DNA of 64,000 nucleotides from Hyaloscypha bicolor E (Eukaryota > Ascomycota > Leotiomycetes > Helotiales > Hyaloscyphaceae): contig NW_020194667.1 in assembly GCF_002865645.1 (NCBI RefSeq), positions 1,821,762-1,885,761 of the forward strand, given 5' to 3'. A model generated the notes under the pieces. It saw only the letters and a program-made list of their open reading frames with translations, ran no database searches and had not been told where the DNA came from. How positions within the stretch are numbered: position 1 is the stretch's first letter; the number at the start of each line of letters is the position of its first letter. A program made the translations under genes and the position numbers. Positions 48,369 to 61,056 of this stretch are shown in pieces.

Positions 48369-48775
48369 TACGAATATTGCGGCATAAAGTCATGCGACTT
48401 CAGCGTATGTGCCCTGTAGTGGCTGTGGCTATAGCGCCACGCTGTTGGCCCAGTGACTATAGCGCTCAGACACTGGAACTTTGAGGTCTTATAGGGCCCT
48501 TTAGCGATCAAGCCCCTATACTTGCAGGGGCACACCCTAGAATTATCTTTTGATCCCTGAAACTCCTTACATGGCTTAAGCCTATGGCCTTAGTAAACCT
48601 CGCTTTACAGGGGCAGGTAGCCTAATTTAGGTACGGACCCACTAAGCTACAGGTGCTTCCAGGGCACTTTAGCGGTGGTGGCTTTACAGGCTAGTTTCAC
48701 TGATTACAGCGTGTGATTAGTGGCTGGGACATCATGTGCCCTGTAGTCGCATGACTTTATGCCACAATATTCGTA
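48369..48775. mobile_element. Inverted-repeat (MITE-like) element, 407 bp
   Basis: The ends are 31-bp inverted repeats (48369-48399 and 48745-48775) starting TACGAATATTG, with one mismatch. A GTGCCCTGTAGT motif is repeated just inside both arms in direct orientation. The interior is GC-balanced with several small palindromes around TATAGCG. It lies 33 bp from the preceding element. The terminal TA may be the target duplication. Confidence 0.75.
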
Positions 48776-49025
48776 AAAGCCTGCCCTACATTGCAGCAGG
48801 TCCCTGCAATCGTGATTTGTTCGCTAGCACATCTTCAGCGCTGTCGGGCGTCACTGACAGGCAAGCCCATCTATAAGAGTGCGGCCGTATCCTTCTCATC
48901 AAATCTGTGTTTTGTGATTTGCGAATCATTTCAATGTCTTCAGAATACTCTCGCAGAGAAGGGCGGTCGAAGGTCGAGCGGCTTCCTAAGCGGTGGAGCG
49001 AGTGGGAGTGGAGTGAGGAGAGAGA

Positions 49026-52000
49026 GTGTCATCATCGATATCGCCTCGACAAAAATGGTTAGGGGTTTCGCGTTTGATATTCCCTTCGGTGGAGCTTGCT
49101 AACATTCCACAAGGAGAATATGAGTACGAATCTAGCACAGGAGAAACAAGCGAATCCACGGCAACATCCGGTTACCAAGGCTCTGTAGAGCGAGAAATTC
49201 CTCGCTATGCTCCAGCCCAAGATACAGCATATGGAAAATCGAGCCAAGCCGTCTCTAACATTCATGGCTCTCAGTCTACTCAGAATCCCGTTACGCTGCC
49301 TTACGGGAAGCCTTACTACTCTGAGCAACATCCTCAGAACAAATTTTCATCGTCAATCCAGTATCCAATTTATGATACTCAACCATTTCAAAGTTCGTAC
49401 GGCCTATTGGTCGGTCCTCCCCATTGCCAACGCTGATGTCCGTATGCTCATAGGCAATGCAAACAAATACCCTACCCAACAAAGTTCGACGGCTCAAATG
49501 GCCGAAAACCACATCGGTCTGGGAAGATATGGACTAGAAAATCCACTAGACTTTCGTAAGTTTTTGCAAAATTAACCAGACCAAAGCCTGATTATTCTAG
49601 AATTCGAAGTCTTCTCTGGGTCGCACTTTCAAGTTGGACGACTTTTCAAGACCTTGTGGGCAGAGCCAACAGGTATCAATAGAACCCAGTTCTCAGATTC
49701 AGAAGCTATAACATCTATTTCCTACAAATTCGGAGAACAATTCTTGCACAAAATTCGGCACTTCGTAGTGGTAAAAACTTTTTCTGCTCATTGTCTTTGC
49801 CTGTAAGCTACCCTTGACTGAGGAGACGAACGTTTACTAATAGATGAGAAGGCCAATCCACACTTACAGACGCCAAGATCCACAAAATCCAAGGGCCCAA
49901 GCGCACCACTACGCACCCATCTATTCCGATAAGAGAGTTGAGTACAAGGGCGAGAATCCAGCAATCCGGGTTGAAGTGACGTCCCCGAGAGAAAAGCTTC
50001 CCGAAGCATCCCGTATCAACTACGGGAAGGTTTATACTATCGAGTATAACGCAAAAGTGTTTTTTATTGGCCAAGTTTACGACAAACATCGACCTCAATT
50101 CATTGCTGGCTACCAAAACACAATGACGCGGGATGATGATTCAGCCCCTGTCGATCAATATTCCCCCTCTGAGTCCTCTGCTCACTCTCATAATAATTTA
50201 GAGCCACTCTACAATGATCCCGCCTCATCAATATCTTCTCCGATCGAGGGGTTTGAGCTTGCTGATGGATCATCTACTCCACTCACGGGTCTGTCAAATC
50301 TGGACCCTATATCCAAAACGCAGAAGCAATCACCCACAATGAATGCCATTGATCCCGTACTACACCCAGCTGGATTCAATGTTGAATCGGCATTCGCACC
50401 ACCCCCAGGAAGTGACCTCGAGCGTCCCCAACCTTTATTTGAACTGAAATTCTGCTCACAGCCCGTTGTCTCTGAGACCGCCAATGAATCTTCTAGTCCA
50501 CTACACCAGGCTAAGTCGGACACCATATCAGATGCTAGAAGCTCGGGTCCTTCTCGACGCAGGTCATGTGATTCCATCATAAGCAATGTCGAAAGCGCGA
50601 TCTTCAGTTATGCCATGTCCACCACTACTACCCCATCTATTGATAGTGGATCCAGTGAAACCCAAAGGTTATGCGGTTTTCTTCTTGATCAGGATTGGTT
50701 GCAAACTTTGTCAAAAGAAGCATTGCAAAAAGTCTCGCCAGGTAAGTTCGAGGATAATTTACGGCGGACCCTTATTCAATTCGCTATTCATCTGAATACC
50801 GAGGCAACATCAACATCATCGACAATGGCACATATAGCGTGTGTAGTCCGCGGATGTGCAATAAATGTAGCAAGCCTTACACGGAAGTCTCTGGAACTTG
50901 TAGCAAACTCTAGGCTTGAAGACAATGGCCTGCAGGGAAATTCACATCAGACCATCAAATCGGAAAACGGCGAGCTGGAAGAGCTTGCTGAAGAAGGCGA
51001 AGATGGTGGTGAGGACTGTTTGCTCGAAAATAAAGAGGAAGGAGAAGAAGACAATGATGGTGATGATGACGGTTTGCTCGGATATAAAGGGGAAGTAGAA
51101 GAAGACTCAAAGGATCTGGAACTTCTAATGTCAAATTCGATGGCGCTACAGATGCTGAAAGAAAACCTGCACTTATTCGTCCATCCGGATCCTATCAAGA
51201 AGGCACTGTTCCAAGTCTGGCCAATCACACACCCAAGGGATTCCACACTTGAGATTACTTATTCTTTGGAATGGGAGGTGCCACATTTTCTTGCGACTTA
51301 CTTCGCAAAGGGGCAAGAAGTTGGCAAAATTCTAACTATCACTGGAGGGGCAATTAATGCGCAGGCGAAGAGCTGCGGTGATTATCTAGTCCAAACCTGG
51401 CCCAAGGTAGGGCCAGCTCTGTTAGCGTCGTTGCAACATGACTTATCGTCCCTCGATACTCAAGGTAAGCCCCCCCCAAACCAAATTTCGGTATAAACAT
51501 CAATTAAATTTCAAGCCAGGGACTGCAGACACCAATGAAGACATATCTTTCAATATGAAGTTTCGATCGAACCCATATCAGTCTACTCCTATCTCGGATA
51601 CAGCCGTCGTGGTGTCTGCAAGCCATGCTATCCATGAGCAAATAATATTAGCCCTTTCGTGGATCGCCGCTTCACTTCGGCACTCGCCCACCACTAGCCT
51701 TGCTTATTCCTCCGCATCTGTATCGGCGAGTAAATTGCCAAGTTCGCCACGAACTATCGCTATTCGCATTGCAGAACTCGAGGAAATACAGACAGATCAG
51801 CTATGCTGGCATCCTTTGCTTCCGCATGCTGTAATAGCAAAAGGATTTCCGATTCGAGATCGAACTGCTGGAAAAGGTCTTGAGATTTCATTTCCAGATA
51901 TGGCCATGTTGAGTCAAAGCATGAGTTTCACCGAATATGATAATGGTTTAATTGTAGAAGGACTTAGGTCCGTTCTGATACCAATGGAAGCTCTCTCGCA

Positions 52001-53768
52001 AGATAAAGCCATCCAATGGCATATGGAGCACAAGAGGCAAACAGAGCCACCAGAGTTAAGAACCATATCCGAAATCTTCGCCATGATACCAAATTCCAAG
52101 TGGTATAAGTCCCAACAGCCCGACGAATTGTTCCAGAAAAGGTGTTTCCTTGGTTGGGCAGAAGAGGTTGCTGTTATGATTGGGGCCGAGCAATTCTCAA
52201 CAACAGAGGTATTCCCGTCTCGAGCGAAAAAATGTTCCAAAAAGTACCACATTACAAAATCGCACGCCTTTTCGATAGGTACATCTGGGGTAGGAATTGT
52301 TGCCAATGCCAGCATGGCTTGGCAAACTTCTCAACCTTCAAAGATGACATGGAACAGATTCAAAAGTACCCGTGCCACACTGGCTGATGAACATCGATTT
52401 AGCCTCCTTATCTACGACACCGATCAACAAATCGGGTGGCTATTACCCCGGTTAAGCGTAATACTCTACTCGGCCTATAAGATTTTCACAAGACGCGAGC
52501 AGATCGGGCACCGATTAATTTCAGAAGGCAAGGAGACAGCTTTCAAGCATGCAAAACCTGATGCCGATGGAGCCAGTGCAGCTTTCTCGGCTCTAGATGA
52601 ACTTATGCTGCTTGAAGCGAGAACATCTCAAGTATCTGACGACAAGGAGAAATTTTCTGATACCATTGAGCAAGTCATTTTTGGGATGGATAAGGTGCGT
52701 GATGGGCTGGATTTTGCGAACACAGAGTCTGAACGAATTGGATCTGATTTGTATGGTGTCGAGCTCAACGACTTTCTTGAGTTGGAGCCCCCTATTGATA
52801 TCAAACACGTACGTGTGAGCCAGCCCTGGACTCGGATGGCGAGATCCAGAAACTGTGGCATGGTTCTTTTCTGCCGCGGATTCGGTCAACCGATCATTCC
52901 AACGTCACCACAAAGGTTATGCCCGTCCTATCAGAGCGTTCCGCCTAAACGCTGTCTATTGGCTACCACAGGGACAGTATTGCATACCTTTATGAAGACG
53001 CATCATAATGGACCGGAAGGCACAACACTAGGAGACACAGTAGAATGGATGTGCAAAGGAGCGTGCCTGGTCCAATCGCATATGCATGGGCAAAATAGCC
53101 CTATTTATCACGAACAAAGCCTTCGCGACGTCAAAAACTGCAGTCCGAATCGTGTACTGCTCGAGTCAGTCAGTCGCTTCATGTCAGGTGGCTTTATATT
53201 TACAGACCGCTCCCGAAAGGCTTGTTCGGAGGTTATCGCTCCATTGCAATCAGGATTCCTTGACGCCGTCAGGCCACGATCTTGGGAGAATAGCAAACCT
53301 ATTCCCCAAGTGCCCGAAGACGATTCTAGCAGCCACATTTCAAACGACAGCGAAACTGGACTTACCACCGAACATTTGCAAACGAGTTCAATCTCAAGTG
53401 ATGAATCTCCCCGAGTAGAGGAGGAGAATGGCCAGCTAGTCATACAACGCTTGACAAGTAGCACAGCAATCGAGGCTCAGGACATACTAGACAGTCGACA
53501 AGATGCTGAGTACGTTACCGATGGTTCACCTTCAAACCAACCATATCCAGCGCCTTTCTCGTCATCGAGCACCCCAAGGGAATTGAAGAAAGATGACTAT
53601 CTGAAACTGGGAGATTTGATGGACAGAGGCAACAGTCAAGCTCGTGTGAAGACGGTATGTGATGAGCGCGTTCGAGAGATGCCAGCCGATAGTAACATAA
53701 CACAAACGGTAACCACAAGCCCCAGCGGGCAAGCGCAAAAGAAAGGCAAGCGGAGAGAAATATTGTAG
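49026..53768 (+). CDS. Large DUF6590-containing multidomain protein, ~1,510 aa
   Basis: The model is join(49026..49392, 49454..49555, 49601..49802, 49852..51464, 51520..53768), 1,511 codons including stop. The frame is kept across introns of 61, 45, 49 and 55 nt. The first intron and the start are least certain. Residues of about 155-305 match DUF6590: SHFQVGRLFKTLWAEPTG, KIRHFVVVK, HCLCLPIHTY and SRINYGKVYTIEYNAKV. A disordered Ser/Pro-rich stretch and an acidic Glu/Asp run follow (around 51,000-51,110). A long region resembling unannotated C-terminal domains of fungal accessory proteins comes next: GGAINAQAKSCGDYLVQTWP, CWHPLLPHAVIAKGFPIRDR and RFSLLIYDTDQQIGWLLPRLS. The C-terminus is disordered and basic. 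Function unknown; the context is an allorecognition-type cluster. Confidence 0.8.
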
Positions 53769-55442
53769 CATGATGTTAGTAAGTAGGCGAAAATTGTTGC
53801 ATTGCCTTTGGCGGGGAGCCATCTCGTACATTTCTTGACATTCTCGCGCTAGGCGTTTTAGTATTTAACCACTTTATTTAGCTTGCAAATAATTCTCACC
53901 AGATTAAAATAAAACGAGCAAAATATCCCATTTCAAGATCAGAACGTATCATTTGAATTGGACCCTGCTAACTTGGCATCAAACAAATAATTCGGCCAAG
54001 TAGTACAAGGACCAGCAATATTGCTCGGAGGCATGTGACCAATACCAAAACCCTAATAATTATAGGCATATTAGGAGAACAGCAGCATTACAAGGTAATT
54101 ATACAGCCGTCTTTTCTCCTTGACTATCTTCTTTATATCTATAATTCCGGCTATACTCCTGCCTTTATAAATGAATAAAACCCTCTTTTATTTAAAGAAG
54201 ATATTTGTTAGTAAAAGCCTCGACTTATATTAAATTTTATTTCTTATTTTAAAGTTAATAAAATAGTAATATTTATTATATTATATTATATATTATATAT
54301 TATATTTATATCTTTTTTAATATAACTTTAAATAAGCTATTAAAATTTATATAACTAGTTTATTAATACTTTAGTCTTATTTTATTTTATTTTTTTCTTT
54401 AATAAACTGGCTTTAATAAAGGAGTTTTAATTTAAAGAAATATAAGATTTGTAATTCTTTTTTTATTATAAAAAGGTTTATTAATAATTAATATAAGAAT
54501 ATAGTCTTTATTTATAGTATTAATTAAGAATTTTATTTTAGTTATCTATATAAAAGTAATTAGCTATAAAAAGCTTAAATTTAATATTAATTTTTATATA
54601 AAACTTGCTTTAAAAACTCGAATATTAATTAAAGTCCCTAATTTAATAGTATTATTTATAAAATACTTAATATATTATATATAAAAATAAAAATAAAGAG
54701 TATTAATTACTTAATTATAATAATATTTTAAATGCTTTAATAATAAATTTATAAATATTACTATTATATTATAGCTCGCCTTTTTTTTAAAGGTAATTCT
54801 TAAAGTCTATAATAATATATTATTAAGGGCAATTAATATTGCGATATCGGTTTTAACATTCTAATTACTTAGTGATTTAATTTATCGAACCAGCCCCCAG
54901 GTGGAAACTTCGACCACTTCCCTCACCGCCTGAACGCATTATCTCTCTCTTCGCCTCAGATAAGTGGCACATAAATGTCGAATATGCTTAGTAGTAAGTA
55001 CGCCTTGCCTTCTTTGCGTGTAGTATAGCGATTTTCTGCCCACAACAATCACTCACAAATTCCGAATTGAGACAGAGGGGTTCCTTGAAGCGCTGAAACA
55101 GCAATCCTCGTTATCCAATGAACTTGCCGCTCTAGCGTTCTCCTACCGCCTAGCCGCTTGCCTCTTTGGGTGAAGAACCCAACCGAACATAGGGAAAGGA
55201 GCTCTTGAAGGGTATAATCCGCGTAAACCACCTACTTGCTCGAAAAACCAACTCCCAAGTAAACTCAGAGAACTGATCGTTCGTTTTCCGCTTAGTTTAT
55301 CGAATCATCCGGCAGATAGACGTAGCAATTAACCGCATCCTGATACTAGCGAAACATAGAGTGAATAGCCTTCTGAAGCTTGACGCTGTTCGATTTGTCG
55401 ATGCAATATGGGATTGATCCGGCACTGTTGTCCTCAGATGAC
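53769..55442. other. Intergenic region with RIP block
   Basis: 54,060-54,880 is AT-rich, TA-biased DNA without frames, a decayed repeat of unknown type. The flanks are GC-balanced with no supported gene. Confidence 0.55.
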
Positions 55443-57257
55443 TCAATGGTTGATATCGTGCTCCAAGTTCGAGAAGAAGACATGGGCTACTACACACTGA
55501 TACTTTGTGCATATGGAATTGCCCATGTCCTGTTCGCCCTCATAACACTCATCCCCTAGGAAAACAAAATGGCCGTCGATATGGTCACTTTTCCTCCAGT
55601 CCATAATCCGGGCAGTCTCCGACGTAGAGCGAGTCTTTAGCTCTTCCCGACCAATTTCGTTTATGTGGAGAATTCTACAAGTCCACCTCTGGGCGTGTCC
55701 TTTTTCATCAAGCTGGACAGCAAATAGTAACCCAAGATCAGGAGACATTTCACCTTTGTCGTGACGAAATCGTAGAATTCCATGGGCTACTCCTCCAATA
55801 TCTTTCTCTATGTGAAGGTCGAATGCGAGCCTCTGAGTGCGAGAAGGGTAGGAGCTAGCGAGATTATAGGAATGTTTTCCACAAGGAAAGGTGACCACAA
55901 CACCGAGCTTCCCAGCGTTGTTGGCGTTTAACCGAGGAAATTTGTTAAACTCATTATTATAACCGAGAAATATGTCTTGCCCATTGCCGGATTGTTCGCT
56001 GATATCAATAAAAATTTTCGAGATATTGACAGCCACTTCATCGACATTTCTGCCCGTGTGCTGGCGACCTAATCTTAACAGCTCTCTCCGGACTTTTACC
56101 ATGGATTTCGGAAATAGAAGACGGGTGTAATGATGTGCTCTGGCCGTATATCGTCTCAGCGGAATCCAGATATCATTGTCTTCGCTGTCCACACACATTA
56201 ATATCGCAAACATGAAATGTCTGCTCATAGTTTCCACCAATGAAAAGGAACCGCATAATCCCAGACTAGTAATGGAGTGAGGTTCTGGGATTTCCATGGT
56301 TGGCCTCGACCACACCATGTCATCGAAAACATCGGAACTCCGCACGAAGGCTGCGGGGCTGCGTGCCAGGCTTGTACAAGCAACGCCAAGTGAGTCATCG
56401 GACGCGTCTTCGTAAGTGAAAAGAGGGGAGACGTTTTCACTGAGGATATAGGGCAATTCGACATCCCAAGCTAATAGGCTCTGATCTGCGCTACGCTTTA
56501 TAATCTCGCCCTGAAGTCGCAGGAAGGCGTTCTCGCCTTCGCCGTAGAGAAGGGTCATGTGCACATTGAGGATCCCGAGCAAAGAGTATGCACTGTCCTC
56601 AATGCGAGTAGTCCTCCGTTTTGACGCCCACGAGAGTTTTGCTGCGATGGAATGGCGCCGAGATTGGAATGGATTAGAGCCTAGACACGAAGTCGGTACT
56701 CCTGTGACGGATTTCACGCATTGCGCCAATGACTCTCTCGAGGCGATGAAATTCCAGTCTAAAGAGTAGAAATCTAGATATGCCGGTGCTATCAGCTCTT
56801 GCAACGTCCATCCTCTGGTGAACCAGCGGCTACTGCGAAAGGCGCTTTGCCGTGATGTTGCAACTTGCTCGTTCATGCTCGGGACGTCAGCAAGATAGGC
56901 ATAGCAAACTTTGGCTTTCTGATACCAATTGAACATGGAATTGATGGCTTCCGACATCTCGGATGAGCTACTCTTATCGATGCAGTTTGTGTCCACCCAG
57001 ATCCATTGGTGGCTGGCGGATCGAGCCTGCTGGCAGGCATTCAAGATTTTCTTGTACCCGGATTTGGCTTTGATACGATCAACTTCCTCTTCAATCCTAA
57101 CCCAGCCCCATCTCGCAATGCCTTGATTATGGGCATAAATCCACTCCTGATAGGAGACCTCTTCGGCCCCCCAAGTATGGGAAAGGATAGCGTAATTGGG
57201 AGTGTTGTCGCCGAAGAATTCCTCGAGAAAGTAAGACGTTGTGTTTATGAGACGCAT
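55443..57257 (-). CDS. HET-domain protein, 604 aa
   Basis: An intact single-exon gene of the HET-E/HET-10-like class that begins directly with the domain: MRLINT, then NYAILSHTWGAEEVSYQEW, KILNACQQARSASHQWIWVD, TNCIDKSSSSEMSEAINSMF, YQKAKVCYAYLADVP, and RSSRWFTRGWTLQELIAP. The segment EDSAYSLLGILNVHMTLLYG EGENAFLRLQ, usual after the domain, is present (split here for brevity). The remaining C-terminal half of about 300 residues has no WD40, NACHT or ankyrin repeats and is unassigned. In this family the HET domain signals cell death after nonself recognition by partner domains; here that role is inference. No frame damage. Confidence 0.9.
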   Translation of the reverse strand: MRLINTTSYFLEEFFGDNTPNYAILSHTWGAEEVSYQEWIYAHNQGIARWGWVRIEEEVDRIKAKSGYKKILNACQQARSASHQWIWVDTNCIDKSSSSEMSEAINSMFNWYQKAKVCYAYLADVPSMNEQVATSRQSAFRSSRWFTRGWTLQELIAPAYLDFYSLDWNFIASRESLAQCVKSVTGVPTSCLGSNPFQSRRHSIAAKLSWASKRRTTRIEDSAYSLLGILNVHMTLLYGEGENAFLRLQGEIIKRSADQSLLAWDVELPYILSENVSPLFTYEDASDDSLGVACTSLARSPAAFVRSSDVFDDMVWSRPTMEIPEPHSITSLGLCGSFSLVETMSRHFMFAILMCVDSEDNDIWIPLRRYTARAHHYTRLLFPKSMVKVRRELLRLGRQHTGRNVDEVAVNISKIFIDISEQSGNGQDIFLGYNNEFNKFPRLNANNAGKLGVVVTFPCGKHSYNLASSYPSRTQRLAFDLHIEKDIGGVAHGILRFRHDKGEMSPDLGLLFAVQLDEKGHAQRWTCRILHINEIGREELKTRSTSETARIMDWRKSDHIDGHFVFLGDECYEGEQDMGNSICTKYQCVVAHVFFSNLEHDINH

Positions 57258-58045
57258 ATTTGCCGAAAGAGAATTAGGCTGTGCCGGGTCTCGCTCAGAT
57301 TAAGGGGCTGTTGAAGACGAGGTTGTAATGAAACTTCGACGACGTTGGCACTGAGAGTGGGGTTGATTTGTGGCGTCGAATGGATACCGTAATGCCTGAG
57401 GATGAAGTTGCAGGACTCTCAGCCACTGTGCGGCTGTAACCTCATGGTTCTAACGAGCCTAGTATCAATAGTCCGTGTTTTTAGCTACATTTTCAGGCAT
57501 CGCCTAACCAAAGTTCCTCACTTCACTCGACAACTATGCCACAACTATTAATTATATCCTATTATAATTTATGCACACGCGATTAAAGAAGCTAGAGTGT
57601 GTTTTAACACTCTTTTAAAGCGATTTAGAAAATAAGATAAAATGTACGAAATTGTGTTTGGCAGTCGCTTCTTAGCGAAATGCCCTAAAAACACAGACTT
57701 ATGCTAGGCCCGTTACTCGTTAAGTGATAATAGGGATTAGCTAAATAAACGAGCTTATGCAGAGTTTGAAAGTAGGGGACAGCTTAAGCGAGAGTAGGGA
57801 ACAACCAAAACCTCAGCCTCGCCTCGTCTCAAATTAGGATTCGGGTTTAACAACGATTTATTGTGCTTCGTCAATTCCAAAAATAGCTAGTGTAGAAGAG
57901 TCACTATCTCCTACGAACTTGTCCTTCGCGCATTTACAGTATCGTTATTGGTTAGTTTCATATTAAAGTGGTTCCGGATATCGTATTATAGATTAGCAAT
58001 ACGACATTACGCAGTCCTTCATCGCACCGGGGGCAAGTAGGCTCC
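57258..58045. other. Intergenic region
   Basis: About 0.8 kb with no supported gene or repeat. It includes the divergent upstream region of the HET gene and the 3' flank of the nuclease-like gene. Confidence 0.5.
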
Positions 58046-59802
58046 TTATGCATTCTTCTTCCTCTTTGTGCGTTTTGGTGAACGTTGCGATGACGACGAT
58101 TCTGAGCCCACGGTCGACGAGAAACTCGCCAGCGAAGCTTTCGGTAGTTGTGAATCGACTGGCGGGATGGGAGACGATCGTTGTGAGAATTGTGGAGCAT
58201 CTGATGGAACCGGAGGGTCCATTTGGAACACCCCGCTACTGGTGGTCTGAAAACTTTGTGCTGGACCAAATGAGGAGTCTAAGTCGCTTCCAACATCGAC
58301 TGCGCTACTCAACTTCCGTTTTTTTTCTTGCCTTGTCTGTGGACGCTCGAGGACATCTCCATGAAGTCCTGCATCTTGCAAGTGCGAGTGAATTTCTCCT
58401 GTACCTGAAGAGGGTTGGAAACTTGAGTTGTCTTGTTCATGTCCATACAAGATCAATATCTCTCGCGCCTTTTTCTCTGCGATCCGGATCTGCTGCTTCT
58501 CGAGGGCCGGGTCAAAGCAAGCTTTCAAAAGATCAAACGGCAGAGCGATGTTTTCTTTCTTGTTGCCAATAGGTATGTCGAGATCATTCGTGGTCACGAA
58601 TCCTTCCGAAGATGTCCAATTTTTAAACCCGCTCCTCTCATCGAAGATAACAAACTTGGCATCTTGATTAATCGCTTTGGGATTCCCTGGCTTGTGCCGG
58701 TACAGATATAGGCTAACATGCATGAGCTTGGCAAGTGCTGTCTTGTCGTCGTACCAATTGTATATCTTCGATGCTATCTCTTTAACCTTGAGGCTCTCAA
58801 GGTCTCGCTTGGTGATCCCGTATGGTGGAGCTTCTTGAGACCCTAGTGTGGAAGAAGTCGAGCTCGTAAAAGAACTGGGAAATTCTCCCTTCCCGAGAGT
58901 GGTGATATCAATATCAACTAGTATTACCAGTCGTGCGGGGCCTTTCAAGAGCCATTTTTGTGCCTTTTCTACCTGCTTGGCAAAAGGTTGCGAAACTCCC
59001 ACCTCGATTGCGACAATAGGACCCTCAGTTTCGACTGAAATATATCCATCGGGAGTTAGACTTGATCCGTTCTCGAGAGTATAGTCTGCCACGAAACAAG
59101 TCAGCCAAGATCAGCTTCAATTGTGTACAACAGACCTTCGTTGTGTGTGAAGTGCATTCTATCTTCTTGCTGAAAAGTCTCTTGGACCTTCCCAAACCAC
59201 TTACTGAAAGCTTCGGCAACTCTTTCGTGTATGACCCCTGGTAGAGTCAAGATTTTCAGCTCTTTCCGAGTTGGATCGTATTCGTAACCTCCGAGGTCAG
59301 CGAAGTTCTGACTCCACTCCTCGAAAGCTTCTGGTTCAACCTCAAAAGGCAATAGAGTATCACCATCGATAGCTGCTCTCAATCTAGTGAACGTCTCTTC
59401 TGTCAAGGGTTTCAACCTCTCGCGGGTATTAAAACCGGACTTTAGACTCTCAAGGATCACTTCAGCCCGATCGAATACAAAGGAAGGACTTGGCATCCGT
59501 TTGGGCTTCTCTGGTGGTGCATCTCCAGGCGTGGGAGGAAATTGAGGCCCAAAGGTATGGCCTGCAGGACTCTTCCTTAGATCAGGCGTTTTTGGTTCTG
59601 TTTCGTGGGAAGCAAGAGGTGTCGGAATCAAAGACTTCAGGTCTGTTTTCTTCTGCGGGATCGAGATGGGAGGCGAGCTGGAAGGCCCCGAGGCTGTACT
59701 CTGGCTCGAAGGCTTGCTGTTCTGGCTTGAGCCCGAAGCCATTGTCTTTGGTGTGAAATAGCAATACGCCGTTGATGGTTCACTTCCGTAAACGAGCGCC
59801 AT
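58046..59802 (-). CDS. PD-(D/E)XK (Uma2-like) nuclease-fold protein, 568 aa
   Basis: The model is complement(join(58046..59085, 59136..59802)), with a 50-nt intron (GTCTGT..GGCAG, GGCTGAC branch) and frame kept. The first 100 residues are Ser/Pro-rich. The fold core has HERVAEAFSKWFGKVQ as helix 1 with its glutamate. Then come LTPDG (Asp about 235) and VAIEVGVSQPF (Glu about 250), a P-D...E-x-G arrangement like restriction-endonuclease-fold Uma2 proteins, with G or V in place of the usual lysine. The next helix is QVEKAQKWL. The last 120 residues are disordered with basic clusters KKRKL and KRTKRKK, suggesting nuclear localisation. Catalytic competence is uncertain because the last motif residue is not Lys. 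An alternative start is the Met at 59742. Confidence 0.75.
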
Positions 59803-61056
59803 TTCTCATCGGCAAAGAAGTGGTGGCATTTGTTGCCACTTAGGTGAACGCAATCTGTCGCCTCGATGCTGTTCTCTCTCTTTTTTCGGTATGGGCTTGG
59901 AGGATGATTTGACTAAAGACTCCATGGCTTTCCCAGTAGTTATCAGCTCCCAAAATAATGTATAGTGCTGTACAGCCAGGTCATTGTGTTACACCTCTCG
60001 GGCCGATTCTGGTCATTACTGCGGGGTTACGGCCAACAACTGATGCAACCTCGCCGATAACGGGAATGGCAGCAAGACTATCTTGGGAAGTGATCCTCGC
60101 TGTTCGGCTCGCTCGGTGATTCCCATATAATGACCATCCGTCGAAAAAGTTGTCCTAACCATCCGCTAAGATAGAACCAGTACCACCCATTCTCCTAATA
60201 TAGTGTCAAATCTGTATAAACCAAACCTGCTATCGGAAAACCTTGGCGTCTTGTCTTTGATAAGCAGAACAAAACCTAAGAGGGGGTGGGGGCAAATATA
60301 CGAGGAAAGTATAGTATTAAGAAATTCGAAGCAAAGAAAAACGCGTGTTATTAAAATTTATATTATATTAAATCGCTTATATAAGTATTAAGGAAATATT
60401 ATGAATTGGACTTAGTTACTTATTATGTTTAAAATTATTCGAAATTAATAAATAATATAAAGTAATAAAAATAATTTATTAAGTTTTATTAGAAATTAGT
60501 CAAGTAAAGTAAGTAAACTTATTTATATATATATATACTAATTTGCTATATAATATATTTGCACTATTATATTAGTTGTAATATCCTTATTACAATTTTA
60601 AATTTAATAAATTCCTGTAATTCTTATAATTCGTATTATTTAGAATATTAATTACTTTCTTTCTTGAGCTAGAAACTAAAATAAGCTAATAAAAACTATA
60701 TATTATAAAATTCCTATATATTTATATAGTAACCCTTCTTTCTTGTATTATATTCCTTTATCTTTTTATACTCTTTCTAATATTGTATTATATAACTCTC
60801 CGGTTTGTAAATGAACTAAGCTCTCATCTTCCGAAGCGACGGCGATTCTTTGCTACACCCAGCAATCCAATCCCCAATCTCCAGCAAACGGAAACTAGGC
60901 GTTCACGTCATATCTGTGCTCAGGATATTAAACTGTCAGGCTAGTAGCGTCTATCCTTGAGAAATGCAGCTTTTGAGGTCATCAGAATGATATTGTAATA
61001 CTGTAGAACTAGCCTTAGAAACCTTAACTCCTCGAGCGTATCGCACAAATAATGTT
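59803..61056. other. Intergenic region with AT-rich patch
   Basis: 60,330-60,790 is AT-rich and RIP-like. The rest is GC-balanced without a supported gene. Confidence 0.5.
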
